The notes: a model not told the origin generated them from the sequence alone. DNA of 64,000 bases from Longimonas halophila (GCF_002554705.1 NZ_PDEP01000011.1:1-64000), one strand, 5' to 3'. Shown: positions 34,188 to 43,467, counted from the first letter of the stretch. Numbers and translations are program-made.

Positions 34188-34589
34188 CTTGGGGCGGCGC
34201 GCTTGCACCTGTTTCTTCCTGCGCTAAACACGTACTTCAGGGGAGCGGCCTGGGACGGCGGCTCTCGTTTGTTTCCTCCTTCGCTGAAGGGGGATTAAGG
34301 GGGATGCCAAAAGCGAGAGCCTTTCGGGGTAAGGAAACCCCTCAATTATGAAATAACCATAGCCGGGGATCGCTCGCATCCCCGGCGTGCAAAGTCAACT
34401 CCTGCCCGCTCGTCGCAAGGCTCTGCCTTGTGACGCATTTTGTTTAGGGGCTCTGCCCCGTCTGGGATGTCTTTAGACCCATCAGACGGTGATTGGCATG
34501 ATGCATGACCGAGACGCAAACAGGGGCCTGGCACAGATACCGCTGGAAATGTTCGCTCTTGTTAAGTAACTCAAGTCCACCTACAGGGT

Positions 34590-34693
34590 TGTCATTTTGA
34601 GCGGAGCGAAGCGGAGTCGAAAAATCTCTTTTTTTTGCACCTGTTTGGCTCGCAGTTGGGAGATTCTTCGTCGCTTCGCTCCTCAGAATGACA
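34590..34693. repeat. Imperfect inverted repeat, TGTCATTTTGAGC type
   Basis: The left end reads TGTCATTTTGAGCGGAGCGA and the right end is close to its reverse complement (TCGCTCCTCAGAATGACA region), with further pairing of AAAATCTC and GAGATTCTT inside. Elements with such GTCATTxTGAGCGxAGCGAA ends are common intergenic repeats in many bacteria. No coding capacity is seen. Confidence 0.75.
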
Positions 34694-34815
34694 GGATGTG
34701 GAGCGTTAGCATTATACCCCACAACAACTTGGATTACTTAAGGTTACATGCGTTTGCAGCGCACAAGAGGCAACCCGTCTGCAATCTCTTCCGTCCGCCC
34801 GAGATATTTGCTCCC

Positions 34816-34839
34816 AGGGACGCAGCACGCTGCGTCCCT
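34816..34839. repeat. Perfect short palindrome
   Basis: AGGGACGCAGC (34816-34826) is the exact reverse complement of GCTGCGTCCCT (34829-34839), separated by two bases. It lies 30 bases past the stop codon of the metalloprotease gene, so it may serve as a transcript-end hairpin or be a mobile palindromic repeat. Confidence 0.7.
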
Positions 34840-34869
34840 ACGTTGATCCCAACGTCACGAACACCTATC

Positions 34870-37431
34870 CTACCACGGCGCATGGCACGCCGTACGTTGG
34901 GGAAGCGCGTTTTGCATCCACGTACGTCGCTCGTTCTGCCGCTGTTGATACGCCGGTACGCCCTGCCCAATCGGCGAGCCGGGCGGCGTGTCGAGGGCGG
35001 GTGCTGCGGTCTCCGTCTCGTAATCGCGGTTCAGGAACCGCTCGATCTGGTCAAGAAGGTAGGAGTGATGCGCTTCGGGGATGGGGGGCGTGTTGCTGCG
35101 GTGGGACTCAGGCACGTCTTCCATCTGGCGGTTCAGCCACGTACGGATCTCGCGAAGGTGCCAGGTGAGATGCGCGCGCACCTCGGGGGTGGTGTCTTCA
35201 TGCACCGCATGCTCCAAGAGCGCATCCGTCCACACGCGCTGCACGACCCGTTTGAGCGCCTGACTGCTCGCATCGCGCTGGGTGTCGGATCTGTTCCATT
35301 CCCACACTGCATCCGTAATGCGGTCGAGCACCTCGTGGAGAATAGGCGACTGCTGCGTGAGGCGTGCGGTGCGTTCGGGATGCAACAGCTGGTCGAACAC
35401 CATGGTGGCTACGATCTCGGCGGGCGCTGTGGCGTCGAACGGGAGTCCGGTGCGGCCCGGAAAGAGTTCGCGGTTCGACGGGTAGCCCGGCGGACGTGGC
35501 GGGATCTGGGTGCGGGCCGCATCGGGCAGACGCAAGGCCTCGGGCTCTACGACACGCAGCAGTGCATCGAGCGCATCCCGCTGGGTGCCCGACGACACGC
35601 GGCGGGGCGTGGCCTCCGCATCCCCCCGAACCGAATAGCTGTACGTGAAACCGCCCAAAAGCTTCGCGGTGGCCTGCACCTGATAGCGATGGCGCAGGTA
35701 GAGCGGCACGAGCACCTCCTCCATGAGCGCGTGCGGCGTGCCGGTGCGAATGACGGATTCGTCGAAGTTGTCGAGGGCCGTTTGGCACACTTCCATTTCG
35801 TGATTAAGCGCCTCGACCATGTCGGTGCCGTTGTCCCACAGGTTGGCCTGCGGGTGTGCTGCACCTGCCGGACGCGCGTCGTTGTCGCTGATGTAGGTAA
35901 GCCCTTGCTCGTCATACTCTTGCATGATGCGCGTGAGCAGCTCATCCTCCGACTCGCCCTCTTGCGGATACGCATAGCCGTAGCGGATCGCGATATTGTC
36001 CCACGCGCCCATGCCAGTGGCGTATGCATCGTCGAGCGTGACCGCGCCGTCGTCATTGAGTGTGGCGTACGGGGCCGGATAGTCCATCACCGAAGTGCGC
36101 CCCTGGGTGGAGGCCGCAAAGTTGTGCCGCAGCCCGAGCGTGTGGCCGATCTCGTGGGCCGAGAGCTGCCGGATGCGGTCGAGCGCCATATCGAGCATCG
36201 GATTGTCATCGTCGGGCAATCCCGCTGCGTTTTCGCCCGTGTATGGCGCGGTGAGCCCCTCCGCCAACAGCAGATCCTGTCGCACGCGCAGCGACCCGAG
36301 CACGATGTGCGCTTTCAGGATCTCGCCGGTCCGCGGATCAGTGATCGAGGGCCCGTAGCTCCATCCGCGGGTGGAGCGGTGCACCCACTGAATCACGTTG
36401 TAGCGGATGTCCATCGGGTCGGCGTCGTCGGGCAGCATCTCGACCTGAAACGCATCGCGGTAGCCGGCGGCCTCGAACGCCTCGTTCCACCAGCGCGCGC
36501 CATCGAGCAGGGCCGTGCGCACCGGTTCGGGCGTGCCCGGGTCGAGGTAGTACACAATCGGCTCCTCGGGCGTGCAGAGGCCATCGTCGCCGGGTTCGTC
36601 GGCGCACTCTAAGCGATGGCGCGGAATGAAGCGCTGCGTCAGGTCTTCGGTGAGCGGCGCGGCGTAGTCTTCGTAGCTAAAGCTGTAGAAGCCCGAGCGC
36701 GGATGGTGGGCGCGCTGCTCAAAGCCGTCTGTATCCGGCAGTTCGACAAACGAGTGCCGCACGCGCAATCCGAATGACGTGGGATCGGCCGCCGTGCTGC
36801 GCACCTCAGAGCCGGGCGTGCCATCGGTTACAAAGGTGAGACGCGCTTCCATCTCTGTGTTTTGCGGGAAGGCGCCCGTGCGCTCAATGTCGGGCGTGCT
36901 GCGACTGCGCTCCAGCCGGTACGATCCCTGCCCGCTCTGCTGAAGCTGTTGCGTCGCGCCATGCACATCGCGGACCACGAAATCAGTCGCCTCCACCAGC
37001 ACCCGATCATCGGTCTGAGCCTGAGCCGCCGCTTCAAATCCCCAGAGCACGCCATCCGCAAACGCATCATCAACAGCCTGGCGCTCGGCGGGGTTATCGG
37101 TGTCAGCACGGTAGGTCTGGTTTGGTTGTACGAGCAGCACCTTGGGGCCGACACGCTCAAGCCGCACGACGCGCGTGTCTCCGGGCTGACCGCGATCGAG
37201 TCCGATGTCGTTGGAGCCGAGTCCGGCAGTGAGGTAGTTCACGTACAGGAAGTCCTCCTCGAACGCGCCGATTTCCATCCACAGCGTCCCCGCCTGCGCA
37301 TCCCAATAGAGCGGTACAAAACCCTCCATGCGCTCCATGCCATCCGTTTTCTCCTCGATAGACGGCAGCTCCTGCGCCGCCACCGGCATCGCACACACAA
37401 GCAGACCCACAACCAACCAGAACACGCGCAT
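34870..37431 (-). CDS. Zinc-dependent met-zincin metalloprotease, secreted
   Basis: An 853-residue protein of the DUF5117/DUF4953 met-zincin type found in Bacteroidota. It has a signal peptide (about 1-20, ends PVAAQ), an N-terminal beta-rich region, and a catalytic domain with the zinc site HEIGHTLGLRHNF (about residues 436-448) and a Met-turn-like TSVMDYPAPY. The C-terminal helical part is typical of the family. The start at 37431 puts the signal peptide at the N-terminus; the frame continues 14 codons upstream. No T9SS tail is present, so the destination is probably periplasm or outer membrane. The peptide substrate is unknown. Confidence 0.9.
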   Translation of the reverse strand: MRVFWLVVGLLVCAMPVAAQELPSIEEKTDGMERMEGFVPLYWDAQAGTLWMEIGAFEEDFLYVNYLTAGLGSNDIGLDRGQPGDTRVVRLERVGPKVLLVQPNQTYRADTDNPAERQAVDDAFADGVLWGFEAAAQAQTDDRVLVEATDFVVRDVHGATQQLQQSGQGSYRLERSRSTPDIERTGAFPQNTEMEARLTFVTDGTPGSEVRSTAADPTSFGLRVRHSFVELPDTDGFEQRAHHPRSGFYSFSYEDYAAPLTEDLTQRFIPRHRLECADEPGDDGLCTPEEPIVYYLDPGTPEPVRTALLDGARWWNEAFEAAGYRDAFQVEMLPDDADPMDIRYNVIQWVHRSTRGWSYGPSITDPRTGEILKAHIVLGSLRVRQDLLLAEGLTAPYTGENAAGLPDDDNPMLDMALDRIRQLSAHEIGHTLGLRHNFAASTQGRTSVMDYPAPYATLNDDGAVTLDDAYATGMGAWDNIAIRYGYAYPQEGESEDELLTRIMQEYDEQGLTYISDNDARPAGAAHPQANLWDNGTDMVEALNHEMEVCQTALDNFDESVIRTGTPHALMEEVLVPLYLRHRYQVQATAKLLGGFTYSYSVRGDAEATPRRVSSGTQRDALDALLRVVEPEALRLPDAARTQIPPRPPGYPSNRELFPGRTGLPFDATAPAEIVATMVFDQLLHPERTARLTQQSPILHEVLDRITDAVWEWNRSDTQRDASSQALKRVVQRVWTDALLEHAVHEDTTPEVRAHLTWHLREIRTWLNRQMEDVPESHRSNTPPIPEAHHSYLLDQIERFLNRDYETETAAPALDTPPGSPIGQGVPAYQQRQNERRTWMQNALPQRTACHAPW

Positions 37432-37720
37432 TACAGAAAAAGCATCAATGAGGAAGAAGCGATGCCTCAACATACAACACAGAATAGTTAGGGGAAAGCG
37501 AAGGAGCCCCGCCTCGCCCGCTTATCACGATGCAGTTTCCAGCCATCGAGGCCCGCCCGCAGCCCCTAATCGCGCAGGCGGACAGTCCCCGACGCACCCC
37601 GCGCGTACGGATGCGAACAGCCCACGAGCTCGCCATCCGATGTTCAACGAGCGGTACGGAACCCAATTGGCTGCACATCGGTGGCTATGTGTGGTGGCAT
37701 GCATATCGCAGCCCGTCAAT

Positions 37721-37797
37721 GGGCCCGTAGCTCAGGTGGTTAGAGCAGTCGACTCATAATCGATCGGTCGCAGGTTCAAGTCCTGCCGGGCCCACCA
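37721..37797 (+). tRNA. tRNA with CAT anticodon (Met elongator or Ile2)
   Basis: A 77-base tRNA including the encoded CCA. The acceptor stem GGGCCCG pairs with CGGGCCC, discriminator A, CCA at 37795-37797. The D arm is AGCTCAGGTGGTTAGAGC, the anticodon loop is CTCATAA, and the T arm is GCAGG-TTCAAGT-CCTGC. The paired first base excludes initiator tRNA. The anticodon arm (GTCGACTCATAATCGAT) resembles E. coli ileX, whose C34 is changed to lysidine, but elongator tRNA-Met shares the same loop. Confidence 0.93.
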
Positions 37798-38008
37798 ATC
37801 ATGTCTGCATCTCTTTTGCGTACAGTCCTTTACGATCGGGCGGGTACAACATAGGTGGAACAAAGTAGGTACGGTACTGCTGCTTGCTCTCGCCTTCAAA
37901 CCCAAACAGGTTCTAAGCCGCTGTCCAGATTCTGAAACTCGGACCTGTATGCATCAGTGCAGGACGTGTTACAGAGTCCGCTGTTTTGCTCGTCAGATGC
38001 GCTGTGCT

Positions 38009-38971
38009 ATGCCTTCCCGATACGTTGCCCCGTTCCTCATTGGATTGTGCCTGCTCAGCACAGGATGCACCGAAGCCCCCGACCCAGATGCCACGAGCGC
38101 GTCCGAGTCCGAGACGGCGCAGGAGCAAGTGCCCGCTTCCATTGCGCTCGATGAGGCCTACCTGACGAGTGATCGGTGGGACCAGGACGAGGCCGAGTTT
38201 GCCTTTTACGAGGCTACGCGCACCCACACGCCCTACGACGAAGCCGACGAGCACTCGTTTATGGTAGGCAGCTTCACCGTAAAGCACCGCTATGACCCCG
38301 ACGCTCAGACCAAAGCAACGGGCGAAGCCGACGGCGTTTCGGCCTTTAAGTCCGCACACTTCTACCGGTTCGAGAGCGGGTCGTACGAGTACCGGCGTAG
38401 TTACGTGAGCAACGTACGCCAGCGTACGCTGCGTCCGATGAAGCAGTCGTTCACCAGCTTCGACTGGTGTTCGAATCAGTACCGCGAGCTGGCAATCTCG
38501 GACGACGATGCCGTGGACTACTGGATGCGCAGCGACGACTATGGCAACGACACAGGTTCGTTCGGCTATCAGACCGGCGGTTACACGACGGCACAGATGC
38601 CGCTTCTCATCCGCAGCCTCGACACCGACGATCGCACCGAGCATCTCTTTTACCGCATGACAGCAGACGGCAACTACGTGCGCAGCCAGGCCGCGTTTAT
38701 TCGCACCGACTCGGTGACGGTGCCGGCAGGGACGTACCCGGCGGAGCGCATTACGGTGACCTATGAGGAGCCGGTGCCGTCCATGATTGCGGAGCATGAC
38801 GTGACACGCGCGACCTACTGGCGCCACACCGGCACCGATCGCCGCCTGCTACGCATCCAAGAGCAAGACGACGACGCCTCCTACACGATGGATCTGGTAG
38901 AGCACCTGTGGTCGGCCTACTGGAGCGAGAACCTGTGGGACCAGGTCGAGCGCGTCAGCGAGCGTCCGTAG
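38009..38971 (+). CDS. Putative outer-membrane lipoprotein
   Basis: A 320-residue protein with a lipoprotein signal peptide (basic start, hydrophobic core, lipobox LLSTGC with Cys at about residue 20). The mature part is acidic, without transmembrane segments, and rich in aromatic residues (VGSFTVKHRY, YWMRSDDYGNDTGSF, GTYPAERITVTYEEP). I do not recognise a specific family; the VPAGTYPAERIT stretch resembles lipoproteins annotated as septum-formation inhibitors or DUF3108-like envelope proteins, but this is not firm. ATG 38009 gives the normal signal peptide; 37997 or 37949 would add an unlikely cysteine-rich extension. Confidence 0.8.
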   Translation: MPSRYVAPFLIGLCLLSTGCTEAPDPDATSASESETAQEQVPASIALDEAYLTSDRWDQDEAEFAFYEATRTHTPYDEADEHSFMVGSFTVKHRYDPDAQTKATGEADGVSAFKSAHFYRFESGSYEYRRSYVSNVRQRTLRPMKQSFTSFDWCSNQYRELAISDDDAVDYWMRSDDYGNDTGSFGYQTGGYTTAQMPLLIRSLDTDDRTEHLFYRMTADGNYVRSQAAFIRTDSVTVPAGTYPAERITVTYEEPVPSMIAEHDVTRATYWRHTGTDRRLLRIQEQDDDASYTMDLVEHLWSAYWSENLWDQVERVSERP

Positions 38972-38991
38972 CACCGCCTGCACATGGCCGT

Positions 38992-39351
38992 TCACGAGAT
39001 GTCTTCGTAGTAGGGCGTGAAGCTGGGCAGCAGTCCGTGCTGGGCGGCCAGCGTGAGTAGCTCAATGGCGGCTTCTTCGGGCAGGTCGTACGTGTCGTGT
39101 ACGGTGCTGTCAATGGCCAGGGCGTACGGCACGTCGTCCTCTTCGGTGTCGAGGTCATCTGCAGACTCCCAGGCGGTGGCTTCCTCAATGAGAAAGGCGT
39201 CGTCTTCGGGCGAATAGGAGGCCAGGTACTGCTCGCGCTGCTCGGCGGGGTCTATCAGGCTAAGCACGCCTACGATTCCGTATTCGGTGTCGTAGAAGAG
39301 CGTTTCGGTAAGGAGGCGCAGCGTAAAGTTTTCAGCGTCAAAGTCGGCCAT
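38992..39351 (-). CDS. Small acidic hypothetical protein
   Basis: A 119-residue, strongly acidic protein (MADFDAENFTLRLLTETLF..., ending TPYYEDIS) with no signal peptide or membrane segment. The frame stays open upstream to 39585, but ATG 39351 is chosen because the upstream part is basic and proline-rich with no coding look. It converges on the lipoprotein gene with 20 bases between stop codons. I do not recognise the family. Confidence 0.65.
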   Translation of the reverse strand: MADFDAENFTLRLLTETLFYDTEYGIVGVLSLIDPAEQREQYLASYSPEDDAFLIEEATAWESADDLDTEEDDVPYALAIDSTVHDTYDLPEEAAIELLTLAAQHGLLPSFTPYYEDIS

Positions 39352-39588
39352 GGGGATGCGGGGGCAGGTGTGGGGAGGCAGAGCGGGGACGTTAGGTCGT
39401 GTAAGGTAGCAGCCACACGGGTCGATTCCAAATGCGCGTGAGGGCTGTTTACCATCGCCTACGAGATGCCAGCTTGAAGAGGCAACCAGGCGTGACGGGG
39501 TCTGCGATGCGTACGCGGAGCTACTGCCAGGTGCGGTGCTTCCCCTAAACTCTCCTAAACATATCTCCTGAAGCCGGGGCCACATGCG

Positions 39589-40371
39589 TTACACAGATGC
39601 CGGGGCCATCGCGTTGAGGGGGGCATGCGATTCTTCGGGCAGCCAGTTGCGCAGATACGTCCATGCCTCGGTGCCCTGTAGATGGGTAAGATCGGCCTCG
39701 AAGGTGGCCGCAAGGTGAGTGAGCAGGTCGGGTGTGATGCTCTCCACAGAAACGGCGGCATCGCACTCGGCATCCAGCGAGGTGACGCCGCGGTCGCGGA
39801 TGCCGCACGGCACGATGTGGTCGAAGTAGTCGAGGTTGGCGGTGATGTTGAACGCGAAGCCGTGCATCGTGACCCAGCGGCTGCATCGGACGCCCATTGC
39901 GCAGATCTTACGTTCGGGGCCATGCGCATCGGGGCCGATCCATGTGCCGGTGCGCCCGTCGACACGGGTGCCGGTGACGCCGTAGTCCGCGCAGGTGCGA
40001 ATGACGATCTCTTCGAGCGCACGCAGGTACCAGCTCAGGTCGGTCGAGAAGCGGTCGAGGTCGAAGAGCGGATAGCCGACGAGCTGTCCGGGCCCGTGGT
40101 AAGTAATGTCGCCGCCCCGGTCGATGTGGTGGAACGTAGCGCCAAGGGCGTCGAGCGCGGCGTTGGAGAGGAGCAGGTGGTCGGCGTCGCCGCTCTTGCC
40201 GAGCGTATAGGTGTGCGGATGCTCAAGTAAAAGTAACACATGCGGAGGCGTACGGCGCGGGTCGGCCCGTTTGGCCTGAATAAGCGCCTCTTGAATGTGC
40301 TGTTGCAGGGTCCAGGTGGCCGCGTAAGGCACGCGTCCCAACTGGCATACAACGACAGGTTCAGTGGACAC
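39589..40371 (-). CDS. lipB: Lipoyl(octanoyl) transferase LipB
   Basis: A 260-residue enzyme that moves octanoate from acyl carrier protein to the lipoyl domains of 2-oxoacid dehydrogenases and the glycine cleavage H protein. It shows the family signatures [36 protein letters not shown] (catalytic Lys) and [12 protein letters not shown] (catalytic Cys). The start codon is GTG at 40371, which places the N-terminus exactly where other LipB proteins begin. No lipA gene is adjacent. Confidence 0.95.
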   Translation of the reverse strand: MSTEPVVVCQLGRVPYAATWTLQQHIQEALIQAKRADPRRTPPHVLLLLEHPHTYTLGKSGDADHLLLSNAALDALGATFHHIDRGGDITYHGPGQLVGYPLFDLDRFSTDLSWYLRALEEIVIRTCADYGVTGTRVDGRTGTWIGPDAHGPERKICAMGVRCSRWVTMHGFAFNITANLDYFDHIVPCGIRDRGVTSLDAECDAAVSVESITPDLLTHLAATFEADLTHLQGTEAWTYLRNWLPEESHAPLNAMAPASV

Positions 40372-40446
40372 GGCAGGGCGGGGGGATGAGCAAAGGGCAG
40401 GACTGGCCTTAAACGAGGGAACGTGGGCACAGTTCGAGGAAGAGCG

Positions 40447-40764
40447 CTACGCGCCGGGGTTGCAGAGGCGTTCCAGCTCCTCAACCGATACGGCCTGGCG
40501 CCGCACCGCATGCACATCGTCGTCTTCCGTGTGAAACTGCGCTGTGAAAACCAAATCACCGTCGTCGGTCGTGGTAAGGCGGCATTTGGGGAGGCCATCG
40601 TTGTAGAGCCCCCACACATCGTACACCATGCTCTGCAGGGGATGCTCGGAGGAAGCGCTCTGTTCAATCATCTGCTGTGCGAGGGCTTTAGCCCCGATGA
40701 GCAGATGATCGCGGTCCAATCCCCGGGGTTCAAGAACACGGCGTGCTTGGGCATCAATGGTCAT
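40447..40764 (-). CDS. Small hypothetical protein
   Basis: A 105-residue protein beginning MTIDAQARRVLEPRGLDR, with an amphipathic helical N-terminal half and a beta-rich second half (CRLTTTDDGDLVFTAQFH). It has no signal peptide. It lies 75 bases upstream of lipB on the same strand and could be co-transcribed. I do not recognise the family. Confidence 0.6.
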   Translation of the reverse strand: MTIDAQARRVLEPRGLDRDHLLIGAKALAQQMIEQSASSEHPLQSMVYDVWGLYNDGLPKCRLTTTDDGDLVFTAQFHTEDDDVHAVRRQAVSVEELERLCNPGA

Positions 40765-41092
40765 AGCAAAAGATTAGGTTTGAGAACGTATGAAGGAAAT
40801 GTGGGCGCACTCCAATGAAAGGCGCGCCGCAGCGATTCTTCCAGTCTGCGGTTTGTGTCGTGACGGTAACGGTTCGACGCTATTGTGGAAAGAACGGCAC
40901 GATTTAACGTCGTATTACAGCGCGTATAGGGCAAAAGCGTACAGAGGAATACGCCGGAGGCAAAAGAAAGTCCTTTGTTTCGGATCATTCCTCTTTTTTA
41001 CGCTTACTATGAAAAGCAGGCTTAAAAAGCGCTTTCAGTTGTACGGTAGAGCTTCTGCACGCGTCCTTTCCTCTCAAGAGCCACTCGGTCTT
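40765..41092. other. Intergenic region, divergent promoters expected
   Basis: These 328 bases separate two divergent genes. The frame of the right-hand gene is open through most of it, but the translation is basic and low in coding character. I see no repeat or clear promoter motif. Confidence 0.4.
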
Positions 41093-41620
41093 ATGCATCG
41101 TTGGATACTCCTTTTTGCTATCGCATTGTTGTGGACGCCGGTCAGCTCGGCACAGGTCACCGAAGAGGTGAGCGACATTACCGGTGAGTACCGTGTGTCC
41201 AGTCAGGAAATGAATGACCTTTGGATTGACACCTACGCTGGCGACTATGGTGCCTACATGCCGCGCTATGTGTCCGATTCAACCACGGACATGGAGCAGT
41301 GGATGATCATCTTGTACGGGTTCACTGACGAAGAAACCAGTATGGCGGATGTCAGCAACGTCTACCTTGACGTAGACGGGCGCCGGATTCAGCCGCTTGA
41401 GGTATCGGCGCGCGTGCGCACCATTGATGACGAAATCATGGAAGTCGTCGAGACCACTTACACTGAGGCTATCTTTACGCGCATTGCCAATGCTAACGAG
41501 GTCCGTGTTGATGTAGGCGACGAAGCGTTTCAGTTGCGCGATCGCGAAGATATGCGGATGATTGTCCAAACCGTCAATAATCAGAGCAGCCAAACGGCCA
41601 GTAGCGGCGATAATCGCTAA
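41093..41620 (+). CDS. Exported hypothetical protein
   Basis: A 175-residue protein with a clear signal peptide (MHRWILLFAIALLWTPVSSA, then QVTEEV). The mature part is acidic and probably beta-rich (WMIILYGFTDEETSMADVSN, VYLDVDGRRIQPLEV). ATG 41093 is chosen because it gives a canonical signal peptide; the open frame extends 300 bases upstream without support. It has no T9SS tail or lipobox, so it is probably periplasmic. I do not recognise the family. A good terminator follows at 41802-41831. Confidence 0.75.
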   Translation: MHRWILLFAIALLWTPVSSAQVTEEVSDITGEYRVSSQEMNDLWIDTYAGDYGAYMPRYVSDSTTDMEQWMIILYGFTDEETSMADVSNVYLDVDGRRIQPLEVSARVRTIDDEIMEVVETTYTEAIFTRIANANEVRVDVGDEAFQLRDREDMRMIVQTVNNQSSQTASSGDNR

Positions 41621-41942
41621 TGGTACGGTGCTTTCGGGGCAGATGCATCATGTGTGAGTGCACACTGCCGGGCGACGACACGGGGAGCGACTATGTTCTG
41701 CTGAACGAGGCCCAGCAAAAAAGGGCTGCCCGAGGCGATGCATCGGTAGCAGCAACGGATAGCAACAGTTGGTGGCCCCATTCTCTGTAGAATGCTGCGT
41801 AGGCCCCTTGGTAATGCCGAGGGGCCTTTTGCTATGGTACGGAATCCATTGCCCGGTGGGGGCGTGCTTGCACATGGCATCTGTAGCTCCTATCCTACGT
41901 ATCGAGTTATGCGCCCCGTACCTCCTGCACGCAGTTTGCCTT
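41621..41942. other. Intergenic region with terminator
   Basis: These 322 bases contain no supported gene. A strong terminator lies at 41802-41831. The 180 bases between the stop codon at 41620 and the terminator may be a long 3' untranslated region or a small RNA; nothing else is seen. Confidence 0.4.
41802..41831 (+). terminator. Rho-independent terminator
   Basis: AGGCCCCT (41802-41809) pairs with AGGGGCCT (41821-41828), with two further G-C pairs inside, followed directly by TTT. It probably ends the transcript from 41093. Confidence 0.8.
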
Positions 41943-42347
41943 ATGTCTGAAAAACCGCTGCCGCCGTCTATGGGAGGGGCTGCCGAACTGCTCCAGATTT
42001 CATTCGATGTGCTCACCGCCTCGCGTGTGGAGGCCCACATGCCCGTCACGCCCGATCACCATCAGCCGTTTGGGCAGTTGCATGGGGGGGTAAGCGTAGT
42101 ACTGGCTGAGAGTGCGGCCAGTGTAGGGGGCTACCTGGCTGCTCCCACAGACAAAACCGCTGTTGGTATCGAAATCAACGCCAACCACATGCGGGCCGTC
42201 TCCGAAGGAACGGTGCATGCGGTGGCCGAGCCGCTGCATGTGGGCACGAGCACGCATGTGTGGGACGTAAAAATTCGGGATGCGGAGGACCGCCTTGTCT
42301 GCGTTGCCCGTTGCACGTTAGCCATCATGCCACTCCCTCCTGCATAA
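41943..42347 (+). CDS. Hotdog-fold acyl-CoA thioesterase (PaaI/MenI type)
   Basis: A 134-residue thioesterase. The catalytic region DHHQPFGQLHGGVSVVLAESAAS has the HGG turn and the acidic residue on the long helix typical of the PaaI/YdiI group, and GIEINANHMRAV matches the following strand. Members hydrolyse aryl- or acyl-CoA; in menaquinone-using bacteria close relatives act as 1,4-dihydroxy-2-naphthoyl-CoA hydrolase, but no men gene is nearby, so the substrate is left open. ATG 41943 is chosen on homology; the frame is open upstream through the terminator. Confidence 0.87.
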   Translation: MSEKPLPPSMGGAAELLQISFDVLTASRVEAHMPVTPDHHQPFGQLHGGVSVVLAESAASVGGYLAAPTDKTAVGIEINANHMRAVSEGTVHAVAEPLHVGTSTHVWDVKIRDAEDRLVCVARCTLAIMPLPPA

Positions 42348-42441
42348 CACCCGCGTTGCTACTATCTGCGTGCGTTACTGATGAGGGCGTAGCCCGGCGC
42401 GCTCTTCCTGCTTGCCCAATCGTTCGCCCTGTCCGTTGCCT

Positions 42442-43467
42442 ATGCCTGCACCACTTGCTGGCCTTCACCATATCACTGCCATTACCGGCACAGCTCAGGC
42501 AGCTATCGACTTCTATTCAGGAATTCTGGGGCTGCGTCTGGTCAAAGTAACCGTCAATTTCGACGATCCGTCGATGCATCACCTATATTTTGGGGATGCG
42601 CGCGGCACGCCCGGTACGTTGCTCACTGTTTTTGCCCAGCCACGGGCGCTGCCTGGGCAGTCAGGGCCAGGCGTGCCAGCACCGGTTGTGTTTTCCATCA
42701 TGCCCGATGCCCTCTCCTTCTGGCGCACCCGTCTGAGCGAGATGGGCTACACGCCGGTACTCACGCATCGGTTTGGCACGCCCATGCTTCGCTTTCAGGC
42801 GCACGACCTCATGTCATGCGCGCTCGTTCCGTCATCAGATGGCACCACCACGCCATGGACGCCAGCGGCCCCCTTCGAATCTACAACCGCTCTGCAGGGG
42901 CTGCACAGCGTGACGCTTCCAGTGCCTGACTTGGAAGCAGCCACTGCGTTTTTTGTTGATGTGCTGGGCTGGTCGCTCGTCCACGACGAGTACGGACTGC
43001 GCCGCATGAAGGCGCCCAGCCGACGCTTGCTACAGGCTCCACGCGCCTGTGCCGGTCGCTTCGTCGATCTCTCAGACCGGGTACCGCCCGGCCAAACAGG
43101 AACCCGCGGACCTGGGGTTGTGCATCACATTGCGTTTCGCGTGCCCAATGCCTCTGCACAGCGCGCCTGGCGCGAGGCCCTCATGCGCGAAGGCATTCAG
43201 GTGAGCGAAGTCCGCAATCGCACCTACTTTCAGTCGATTTATTTTCAGGACCCCACACGCACCGGTGGCACGCTCTTCGAAATTGCAACCGACGGGCCGG
43301 GCTTTATGGTCGACGAGCCGTTCGACACGTTAGGGCACGCGCTACAGCTCCCCGAGCGCCTGGCCGACCGCCGCTCTGATCTTGCAGCGACCTTGCCGAA
43401 CCTGGACCGCACCGTGCTTACATCTCCACCGACGGTCGATCCCAACGCGAATCCGCCGGTGTACTGA
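42442..43467 (+). CDS. VOC-family ring-cleaving dioxygenase-like protein
   Basis: A 341-residue protein with two vicinal-oxygen-chelate halves. The first begins LAGLHHITAITGTAQAAIDFYSGILGLRLVK with a metal-ligand His; the second has LQGLHSVTLPVPDLEAATAFF, VHHIAFRVPN and a C-terminal TLFEIATDGPGF (ligand Glu). This layout is that of the MhqO/YkcA-type proteins annotated as ring-cleaving dioxygenases, linked in Bacillus to quinone resistance. The start at 42442 (MPAPLAG) matches the family N-terminus. It follows the thioesterase by 94 bases. Confidence 0.85.
   Translation: MPAPLAGLHHITAITGTAQAAIDFYSGILGLRLVKVTVNFDDPSMHHLYFGDARGTPGTLLTVFAQPRALPGQSGPGVPAPVVFSIMPDALSFWRTRLSEMGYTPVLTHRFGTPMLRFQAHDLMSCALVPSSDGTTTPWTPAAPFESTTALQGLHSVTLPVPDLEAATAFFVDVLGWSLVHDEYGLRRMKAPSRRLLQAPRACAGRFVDLSDRVPPGQTGTRGPGVVHHIAFRVPNASAQRAWREALMREGIQVSEVRNRTYFQSIYFQDPTRTGGTLFEIATDGPGFMVDEPFDTLGHALQLPERLADRRSDLAATLPNLDRTVLTSPPTVDPNANPPVY

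Larger units (their letters stand above)
34076..34869. other. Repeat-rich intergenic region, no gene
   Basis: No gene is supported in these 794 bases. It contains a second copy of the 49-bp repeat, a long imperfect inverted repeat at 34590-34693, a perfect short palindrome at 34816-34839, and a stretch near 34256-34303 (AGGGGGATTAAGGGGGATGCC) that resembles part of the repeat remnant at 51863-51889. It is the densest repeat island outside the array. Confidence 0.6.

Noticed and set aside
34597-36612. A 671-codon open frame on the plus strand opposite the metalloprotease
   Set aside because: The minus strand carries a complete met-zincin with signal peptide and HEIGHTLGLRHNF, so the plus-strand frame is a shadow.
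37474-37720. Short open frames before the tRNA
   Set aside because: They overlap the tRNA or the metalloprotease start, have no family resemblance, and lie in a gap with no promoter or start evidence.
40790-41092. 100-residue N-terminal extension of the exported protein at 41093
   Set aside because: The extension is basic with no coding character, and ATG 41093 starts a canonical signal peptide.
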